Part shown: positions 4,420 through 9,520 of the stretch, in pieces
Position numbering within the stretch: the first letter of the stretch is position 1
Layout of the letters: each line of letters starts with the position of its first letter
DNA from: Aquimarina sp.
GTDB lineage: Bacteria; Bacteroidota; Bacteroidia; Flavobacteriales; Flavobacteriaceae
NCBI GenBank assembly: GCA_002697475.1
Contig: NZVW01000058.1
Location: 1-9,520, forward strand
Length of the DNA stretch: 9,520 nucleotides
Direction of reading: 5' to 3'
Made by a program: the position numbers and the translations under genes
Notes under the pieces: generated by a model
Seen by the model: the letters and a program-made list of their open reading frames with translations, nothing else
What the model was told of the DNA's origin: nothing
The model's database searches: none

Positions 4420-7400
4420 TTAGTGCTTAATTAGCTTAGCAGTATATTGTATGTTCTTCATTTCAATTTTCACAAAGTAGATGCCTTTAGCGTAGCTATT
4501 TATATGTATTGGTATACGATCTTCTTTAGAATTAATTACTTCAACTTCTTTACCATTAACATCATAGATTTTAATTTTTGCTGAAGAGGATAAGTCATTT
4601 TTAAATTGAATATATGCTACTTCATTTGCAGGATTAGGAAATAAGCTAAATGCCACATCCTTAGTATCAATATCGGTAACCGATAAGGTTTGCTCCTCCA
4701 TCACTTCAAGATAAAACTCGCGATTAATAGCGTTATCATCCATAGTACAAGTCCACAATTGTAGCGGAGTGCCTTTGTCAGAACCTCCACTTTTAAGATC
4801 CATACATTTGTCAGCAGCTTTATTTATAAACTGATAACTACAATTATTCATTTCATTAATTGTCCATAGTTGTGCATCAACTCCTTCAAATTGTTGTAGT
4901 ACCAATAAAGTGCCATTGGGTATATCAGGAGCAGTAAGGTATAAGTCATTACTAGCGTTTTTAACCGCATAATAACCGTCAGCCTGCTCTTCTAAAACCC
5001 AACTGTTTATAGTATCATCCGTACAGCTTTGTTGTACCACATCAGTATCCTGAATGAAAGTGATACATTTATTAAATCGTGTTCTTATCTTGTATACCTG
5101 ATTGGGTTGGATTACATCAGCTTCACAGCTTTCAGCAGCACAACCGGTGACTTTTAAACTATTAAATCCTCCGTTTACAGTAGTATTACCCACCTTATTG
5201 ACATTAGGCCAGGCATCATGACACCAATCAATTAATTGGTTTAGAATGGTGCAGTCTACAGCTGTTTCCTTTAACCTGGTAATCGTGTAAAACATTTTAG
5301 CGGCAAAATGCCCCTGATATAAGCCGGAGTTAGGTAAATCACGTATTTCAGTAATATTTTCTCTATCTAACATATATTGGATTTCATTTCCTCCCCAATC
5401 GTCATCCGGGTTTCTGTCCCAATTGGTTAAACTGTTTTTTGACTTATTGACTTCATCAAGAAATTGTAGTAATAAAGCTTCAATGACCCATTTGTCAAGT
5501 TCCGGGTGAATAGCATTAAGAGGCTCTAAGATTCTTTCAGGGTTTGTTTTACCATACCACATAGAGTTTTGATGATTTATCCCTAAAAAGATAAATGGTC
5601 CTTGATTTCGTATTCTAAATCCCGATTCATCCGGTTTATAGTTATCGAATTGTTTGGTTCCTAAATTCCCACTCCAGTTTCTAATCTGATACATTTGATT
5701 TACGGTAGAGTAGTAGCGTAGAGGCTCATCAATACCTGACCTTTGCATAGTTTTACCAATAAATTCATTGAGGTAATTAAAGTCTGAAGGAGTTGTACCG
5801 CCAACAAGTCCATTACCACCATTTAAGACAAACTGCAGGTGATACCAGTTTGTTGATTCAAAAAATCCTGTGGCTGTCGTTTGACCTTCAAAAGCATCAC
5901 TATTATTATCATATGCCAAACCTGTAAAGTGAGGGGGGATTTCAAATACATTGTATTTGCGGGATGGCCATTGACGTTCTCCAGGTTGATCCGTAATATT
6001 GGTAAACCAATCTGCTTTATCCTGAAGATCATATTCATTCATAATCTGAAAATTCTTTACAGCCATATAACGAGCAAGACTTGTTGCAGCAATCTCTGCA
6101 TTGATGCCGTCATTAAGATGTTGATAAGCAGGACTGTCATTGAACAGAGTACGCCAGTGTCTGGGATTGGTTGCTCCATCCTGTATAAAGTTTCTAAACG
6201 TTCCGTACCAGTCCCAATGTCTCCTGATAAAGCGCGATCGCATTTCACTCTCATTATCTTTATTGACATCTAACCAATTAATAAAGTCTTCAGTAGCAGC
6301 AAGAGGTTTAGTTCCTTGATTATGAATAAAATCATTTTTAGAAAAAGCATCCATAGGATGGACTATAGGTAACCAATGCTTCCAATCCGGAAACTGAATG
6401 GATAATGGGATCAGTGTACGATCATCCATTTTATCAGAATTGAAATAGTCATAAACTGAATATTTTGAAATATTTTCTCCAAAAAGATAAGGAGCCATCT
6501 CTGCGTCAGTTTCTAAAACCCATTCCAGCCCTGCTCCGGCAGACCATTGCTCTACAGGACGATCTTTTAACGTTGGACCAGGTTGATATGGAGGATTCCA
6601 AGGTCGCCCATAGCGTTCTATGCCTGTTTCTGCCGATAAACTTCTTATATAGGCAGCTATATCTTTACCTTCCTGCTCAGATAGGCCATGAAATTTTGAT
6701 CGTTCTATAATTGAAAGATTTGAATAACTAAAAATCTCCAGATCTCTACCGTCTCTGGTATGACAATCCGTACATCTGGCTTGTATATTTCTTTTGGCGG
6801 GTACGGAGTGGTTATACCAGAAGCCTTCATTACTGTTTAGGTCATAATGATTCCAGAGATTACCTTTATTAAACCATAGGTCTCTTCCGTTTGACACAGA
6901 ACTACCATCAGGGGCTGTCCAGTTAGCCGGATTATCCTTTACAAACCTTGACTCTGCGATAATCTTGTCACCATTAGTATTTAGAACATTTAGAGAAACG
7001 ACTCTGTAACCTATGGAAATCCCATCAGAAGCGTTGAACCTGAATCTAATTGTATTTGTTCCTTCAACGAAATTATTTACAGGAACCGTTAATCGAATTG
7101 TACTTACAGCTCCGTGAGCCATCCCTCCATAGGCAAGCTCCTTTGGGTGTACATTTGCAGTAGTATGATTTAAAGAAATCCAACTACCGTTATTTATTTG
7201 AATACTAGCTTTGTCCTGATAGCTCAAATTATTAACCAATAACCAAACTTTGCGGGCAGAAGAAGCCTCATTTGCAGTTAAAATGATTATCCTTTCTACT
7301 ACAGTGCCCTCATTACCTAATACCTCCACAGGAAGTACAATAGTATCGTCCTGATTTAAAGGTGTAAAGGGAATAGTTTCGTATGCGATAATGGTATTAT

Positions 7401-7470
7401 TCTGGTCCATAGCCAGTTTACCAAGAACAACAGAAATTAGTATCCCTGCTGTTATGAGTAGGTTTTTCAT
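4420..7470 (-). CDS. Secreted cytochrome c / ricin-type lectin protein with T9SS type A sorting domain
   Basis: The protein has 1016 residues. Order of parts: signal peptide (1-20, cleavage likely near GKLA); beta-rich sandwich-like region (about 40-165) with conserved-looking HPKELAYGGMAHGAVSTI (108-125); single-haem cytochrome c segment (about 195-280) with C233-T-D-C236-H237 and closing helix EGKDIAAYIRSL (267-278); about 500 Trp/Asn/Asp-rich residues (281-780) I cannot assign; beta-trefoil of the ricin B type (about 785-922) with QLW at 867-869 and 904-906 and several Cys; T9SS type A sorting domain (941-1016: LFPNPANE, IKIYDVNGKEV, GIYFVKI, AKLIKH). It is predicted to cross the outer membrane by T9SS and be released or surface-anchored, carrying electrons near a carbohydrate. 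The substrate is unknown. Only one CxxCH is present. No Met lies between His237 and residue 278, so the sixth haem ligand may be His261 (inference). The ATG at 7470 directly precedes the signal peptide. The gene is monocistronic, with a strong terminator. Upstream, TATCTTTC (7521-7528, minus) is a 7-of-8 -7 match without a -33 box. Confidence 0.85.
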   Translation of the reverse strand: MKNLLITAGILISVVLGKLAMDQNNTIIAYETIPFTPLNQDDTIVLPVEVLGNEGTVVERIIILTANEASSARKVWLLVNNLSYQDKASIQINNGSWISLNHTTANVHPKELAYGGMAHGAVSTIRLTVPVNNFVEGTNTIRFRFNASDGISIGYRVVSLNVLNTNGDKIIAESRFVKDNPANWTAPDGSSVSNGRDLWFNKGNLWNHYDLNSNEGFWYNHSVPAKRNIQARCTDCHTRDGRDLEIFSYSNLSIIERSKFHGLSEQEGKDIAAYIRSLSAETGIERYGRPWNPPYQPGPTLKDRPVEQWSAGAGLEWVLETDAEMAPYLFGENISKYSVYDYFNSDKMDDRTLIPLSIQFPDWKHWLPIVHPMDAFSKNDFIHNQGTKPLAATEDFINWLDVNKDNESEMRSRFIRRHWDWYGTFRNFIQDGATNPRHWRTLFNDSPAYQHLNDGINAEIAATSLARYMAVKNFQIMNEYDLQDKADWFTNITDQPGERQWPSRKYNVFEIPPHFTGLAYDNNSDAFEGQTTATGFFESTNWYHLQFVLNGGNGLVGGTTPSDFNYLNEFIGKTMQRSGIDEPLRYYSTVNQMYQIRNWSGNLGTKQFDNYKPDESGFRIRNQGPFIFLGINHQNSMWYGKTNPERILEPLNAIHPELDKWVIEALLLQFLDEVNKSKNSLTNWDRNPDDDWGGNEIQYMLDRENITEIRDLPNSGLYQGHFAAKMFYTITRLKETAVDCTILNQLIDWCHDAWPNVNKVGNTTVNGGFNSLKVTGCAAESCEADVIQPNQVYKIRTRFNKCITFIQDTDVVQQSCTDDTINSWVLEEQADGYYAVKNASNDLYLTAPDIPNGTLLVLQQFEGVDAQLWTINEMNNCSYQFINKAADKCMDLKSGGSDKGTPLQLWTCTMDDNAINREFYLEVMEEQTLSVTDIDTKDVAFSLFPNPANEVAYIQFKNDLSSSAKIKIYDVNGKEVEVINSKEDRIPIHINSYAKGIYFVKIEMKNIQYTAKLIKH

Positions 7471-7638
7471 TTTGGGGAATTTTTACTTGTCAAATAGTCT
7501 TAAAATATTGTTAATTTTGGGAAAGATACAAATTTCCTAGAAACCTTAAATGGCCTTTATTTTATTAAGAGTTTGTTAGATTTAAAGCATTTTCCTGTTT
7601 CTTTAATTAACCTGATTATGAGCAGGGTATCATTGGGT

Positions 7639-7672
7639 TTTGGCAAAAGTTGTTATTTTTTAACTATATTTG
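7639..7672 (+). promoter_or_regulatory. Bacteroidota-type promoter for the lipocalin-like lipoprotein gene
   Basis: TATATTTG at 7665-7672 matches TAnnTTTG exactly. TTTG at 7639-7642 lies 22 bases upstream and can serve as the -33 element, at the long end of the usual spacing. The expected start of transcription is near 7676-7679, giving a leader of about 32-35 bases before the TTG start at 7711. Confidence 0.55.
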
Positions 7673-7710
7673 CGTAATAGGATTACGGTTTTACCATAAA
7701 TTTTTTTGTA

Positions 7711-8184
7711 TTGAAGTATTTATATATCTCATTCGCAATACTCTTTATCAGTTGTTCTAACGGAGCGAAAAAAGAGCTTCCGGAAACTGAAGAGTACACC
7801 AATCTGATAGGTCAGTGGACAGTTACGGCATCAGATTTTTCACCTTTCGAGCATTTATCATATTGTAATAAATTAGGTGTTGATAGTGTGTTTGATTTTG
7901 ACAAGTATGGCATGATGAAGGTTTATGACCATCAGAATACCAAACAAGCTTGTAACCAAGATCAAAAATATTGGATAAAAGAGGATAAACTGGTCATTTT
8001 TGAAGATGATTTTGGTTTTGACTACAAAATAGTTTCCTTGTCATCTAATAAGATGATTCTTCATACGGATCACGTGCCTACATATTTATTTGAAAATGAT
8101 CCAACAAATGAGGATCAAGTTTCTAGTGATATTGCTCAGTTACAAGATAAGGGTATTACTATACAATTGACAAAAGTTCAATAA
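7711..8184 (+). CDS. Small lipoprotein with lipocalin-like domain
   Basis: The protein has 157 residues. The N-terminus MKYLYISFAILFISCSNG has a hydrophobic helix and a lipobox (LFIS-C, Cys15). It is predicted to be exported by Sec and lipid-modified, facing the periplasm or the cell surface. The mature part starts with a charged linker, then NLIGQWTVT (31-39), which has the G-x-W of lipocalin-like barrels. Alternating beta strands follow (SVFDFDKYGMMKVYDH, KYWIKEDKLVIFED, FDYKIVSLSSNKMILHTD). Cys52 and Cys81 could form a disulfide. It resembles the many lipocalin-like lipoproteins of Flavobacteriia whose ligands are unknown. Start: TTG is used. There is an in-frame stop at 7678-7680, no ATG before residue 68, and the signal peptide starts exactly at the TTG. 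A consensus promoter lies just upstream. The gene is divergent from the cytochrome gene and 107 bases ahead of the VOC gene. The fold call is moderate. Confidence 0.75.
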   Translation: MKYLYISFAILFISCSNGAKKELPETEEYTNLIGQWTVTASDFSPFEHLSYCNKLGVDSVFDFDKYGMMKVYDHQNTKQACNQDQKYWIKEDKLVIFEDDFGFDYKIVSLSSNKMILHTDHVPTYLFENDPTNEDQVSSDIAQLQDKGITIQLTKVQ

Positions 8185-8186
8185 AT

Positions 8187-8205
8187 AACTAAATTCTTTT
8201 TAGTT
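8187..8205 (+). terminator. Weak AT-rich hairpin after the lipoprotein gene
   Basis: AACTAAA (8187-8193) pairs with TTTAGTT (8199-8205) across a 5-base loop, 2 bases after the stop codon. It has one G/C pair only and no proper T-run, so it is at best a weak terminator. Confidence 0.25.
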
Positions 8206-8291
8206 TATAGTTTGCTAAATCTTTGTCATTGAATCACTTCTCTTAAATAAGCGTTTCATATCTTTAAAGGAATTAACTTTAAAATAAAAAT

Positions 8292-8681
8292 ATGAGTGCA
8301 AAAAACCCTATAGTATGGTTCGAAATCTATGTTGATGACCTCCAAAGAGCTCAAAAATTTTATGAAACCGTTTTTCAGATCTCTCTTGAGTCATTATCAC
8401 CACCAGGAGAAGAAGGTGAAGGATTTCAAATGTTATCTTTTCCGGCAGATATGAATAGCCACGGATCCTCCGGAGCCCTTGTTAAAGTGAATGGAATGGA
8501 AGCAGGCGGTAACAGTACATTGATATATTTTAACAGTGATGATTGTGCTATAGAAGAAGGTAGAGTAGAATCGGCTGGGGGTAAAATTATAAAGTCAAAA
8601 TTCTCCATTGGCGAGTATGGTAATTGCTCTTTGGCTCAGGATTCAGAAGGCAATATATTTGGGATTCATTCTATGAGATAA
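8292..8681 (+). CDS. VOC family (glyoxalase/bleomycin-resistance fold) protein
   Basis: The protein has 129 residues, a usual length for a stand-alone vicinal-oxygen-chelate protein. Two beta-alpha-beta-beta-beta halves can be followed. The first is VWFEIYVDDLQRAQKFYETVF (8-28) and then EGFQMLSFPADM. The second is STLIYFNSDDCAIEEGRVESAGGKII (75-100) and then GEYGNCSLAQDSEGNIFGIHS (108-127). The spacing GGKIIKSKFSIGEYG, then A-x-D-S-E-G-N-x-F-G-I-H, is typical of the common uncharacterised Bacteroidota VOC proteins. Metal ligands are not certain: the first-strand position often occupied by His is Trp9/Phe10 next to Glu11. The reaction cannot be predicted and could be isomerase, dioxygenase, ligand binding or none. 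It is cytoplasmic, with no signal peptide. The ATG at 8292 is well placed. TATCTTTA (8259-8266) is a 7-of-8 -7 match but lacks a well-spaced -33. It is codirectional with the lipoprotein gene, but I see no functional link. Confidence 0.85.
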   Translation: MSAKNPIVWFEIYVDDLQRAQKFYETVFQISLESLSPPGEEGEGFQMLSFPADMNSHGSSGALVKVNGMEAGGNSTLIYFNSDDCAIEEGRVESAGGKIIKSKFSIGEYGNCSLAQDSEGNIFGIHSMR

Positions 8682-8724
8682 TGTTATAGTCTTATCAGCT
8701 TTTAAAAGTGGTCATACCTCAATT

Positions 8725-8741
8725 AATAGTGCAACTATTAG
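8725..8741. terminator. Hairpin between convergent VOC and DUF2383-like genes
   Basis: TAATAGT (8725-8731) pairs with ACTATTA (8735-8741) around a GCA loop. Outer bases ACCT (8717-8720) and AGGT (8741-8744) could extend the stem with a bulge. It lies in the 136-base convergent gap but has no T-run, so a terminator role rests on position. Confidence 0.3.
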
Positions 8742-8817
8742 GTTACAACCAATTGAAGATAAATTATAGTAGAAAGATCAGACTTTAATAATTGGATAAA
8801 AAGTCTTTCGTAATTTT

Positions 8818-9288
8818 CTAAGACAAACTGGGTATAGATTTCTTTTCTATCCTGGAGTTATTATATAAATCAACTTCAATTTGATTTTTTCTTTTAATAA
8901 AAATATTCTTTATTTCAGGCTTGAGTTCTTCGTTTTCAATAATAGTATTATACTCTTTGAGCATTGTTTTTTCTAAACTTTTTAGCTCAGTAAATAATAA
9001 AGTCTCTTTATTTAATTGATTGTTAGTTTTGTCTTTAGACCATTGAGAATGAATATCGCTTGGTAGAATATCAAAATTTTTATGAGTTGTGTATTGTTTC
9101 TTTATGTTTACAACTAATATTTTGTAGAATACCTCCTGGTCTTTTATTTTTTTACTTAGATCTAATTTTAGATTATCTTCTTTGCATTGTCCATATAGAT
9201 GCGTGTAGAAATTATAAATCTCTCTATTTTGTGTTACAATACGAAAAAGGTCAAATATAAGACTTTGACTTACTTTAGTACTTTCCAT
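8818..9288 (-). CDS. Four-helix-bundle protein resembling DUF2383 (PA2169-like)
   Basis: The protein has 156 residues and no signal peptide. It is almost all helical, rich in Lys, Asn and Ile. The plan fits my memory of the DUF2383/PA2169-type ferritin-like bundle. An opening helix, LFRIVTQNREIYNFYTHLY (14-32), is followed by a pair of charged helices and a central D-I-H-x-x-W (78-83, where the family usually has a His near a Trp). A helix with spaced acidic residues, LLFTELKSLEKTMLKEYNTI (97-116), follows, then a final helix (122-147). Family members are often stress-associated and of unknown biochemistry. Whether metal is bound is unclear. It starts 3 bases after the stop of the upstream gene on the same strand, so the two are very likely co-transcribed. 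The coding sequence is far more AT-rich than most of the window (17 G/C in 60 at 9001-9060; 15 in 60 at 9121-9180). The family assignment is tentative. Confidence 0.6.
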   Translation of the reverse strand: MESTKVSQSLIFDLFRIVTQNREIYNFYTHLYGQCKEDNLKLDLSKKIKDQEVFYKILVVNIKKQYTTHKNFDILPSDIHSQWSKDKTNNQLNKETLLFTELKSLEKTMLKEYNTIIENEELKPEIKNIFIKRKNQIEVDLYNNSRIEKKSIPSLS

Positions 9289-9291
9289 AAG

Positions 9292-9520
9292 CTATATCGG
9301 TTTTAAGCGGATGTTTTTTTTAGAAATGATTTTGTTACTATGTTTTGCGTGGGACTTTATAAAGCGTTTTAAGGAATAAGGCAAGTTCTTAATCTCTTCA
9401 GAGTAAAGCTGCAAATTCGTTATAAGGTAGTCATAGTACTTCACTGAATATAACCTGTTATTGTCATCCAGATCTTTAAAAATTTTTAGTTCTAGCTCAG
9501 AACAGGAAATGTCCTGATGG
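9292..9520 (-). CDS. Partial CDS, C-terminal 75 residues of an unrecognised protein
   Basis: On the minus strand, one frame is open from the window edge to TAG at 9294-9292. The first visible residues are HQDISCSELELKIFKDLDDN. A Tyr/Leu-rich helical middle (KYYDYLITNLQLYSEEIK) follows, and the tail is strongly basic (KRFIKSHAKHSNKIISKKNI, then RLKPI). The other two frames close within 27 bases of the edge. The stop lies 3 bases before the ATG of the DUF2383-like gene, which argues for a shared operon. No membrane segment is present in this part. The basic tail could bind nucleic acid or a membrane, but nothing identifies the family. It shares the low G/C of its neighbour. Confidence 0.7.
   Translation of the reverse strand, partial: HQDISCSELELKIFKDLDDNNRLYSVKYYDYLITNLQLYSEEIKNLPYSLKRFIKSHAKHSNKIISKKNIRLKPI

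Noticed and set aside
5881..6273. Plus-strand open frame of 130 codons inside the cytochrome gene
   Set aside because: It lies entirely within the well-supported 1016-residue minus-strand gene, has no family signature, and its composition is that of an antisense shadow. The same applies to other short frames at 5823-6038, 6057-6269 and 6465-6710.
4420..7470. Multihaem cytochrome
   Set aside because: Only one CxxCH exists in the protein. The other cysteines cluster in the C-terminal third and are better explained as disulfides of the lectin region.
9060..9260. Plus-strand open frame of 66 codons opposite the DUF2383-like gene
   Set aside because: It is antisense to a coherent helical protein and comes from long AT-rich codons. 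The frames at 2119-2373 and 8426-8608 are rejected for the same reason.

Overview
This AT-rich window appears to come from a marine-type flavobacterium (Bacteroidota, class Flavobacteriia). The evidence is a type IX secretion (T9SS) type A C-terminal sorting domain, a DUF6261 protein, a secreted cadherin-like protein, a perfect Bacteroidota -7 promoter element (TAnnTTTG) and the lack of regular Shine-Dalgarno sites. It reads as an ordinary chromosomal stretch of mostly single-gene units. I saw no tRNA, rRNA, CRISPR array, integrase or intact insertion sequence.

Layout. Positions 1-79 (minus) hold the first codons of a cut-off lysine-rich protein. Positions 255-980 (minus) encode a DUF6261 helical protein with a clear terminator at 195-225. 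A 443-base gap (981-1423) carries two near-identical 17-base hairpins and weaker relatives. A signal-peptide cadherin-like/jelly-roll protein (1424-2410, plus) is followed by a MarC-family membrane protein (2533-3150, plus), which converges with a three-helix membrane protein ending in a DUF305 domain (3261-3743, minus).

Just upstream of the DUF305 gene, on the same strand, 21 codons resemble the last residues of a copper P1B-type ATPase. This suggests a decayed copper-handling locus. The rest of that gap (to 4419) is mostly non-coding. It contains a GC-rich palindrome, several hairpins, a possible 32-codon ORF, a -7-like element, and a 21-bp perfect terminator facing both ways.

The largest gene (4420-7470, minus) encodes a 1016-residue secreted protein. 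It combines an N-terminal beta-rich region, a single-haem cytochrome c segment (CTDCH), about 500 residues I cannot assign, a ricin-type beta-trefoil and a T9SS sorting domain. It looks like a secreted or surface redox protein with a sugar-binding module, and is the best candidate here for undescribed biology. Divergent from it are a small lipocalin-like lipoprotein (7711-8184, TTG start, consensus promoter) and a VOC/glyoxalase-fold protein (8292-8681).

The right end (8818-9520, minus) is visibly more AT-rich. It holds two tightly packed genes: a four-helix-bundle protein resembling DUF2383, and the C-terminal part of an unrecognised protein 3 bases upstream of it. The genes do not form one obvious pathway. 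The functional links I can support are the copper association of DUF305 with the ATPase remnant, and the likely operon at the right edge.
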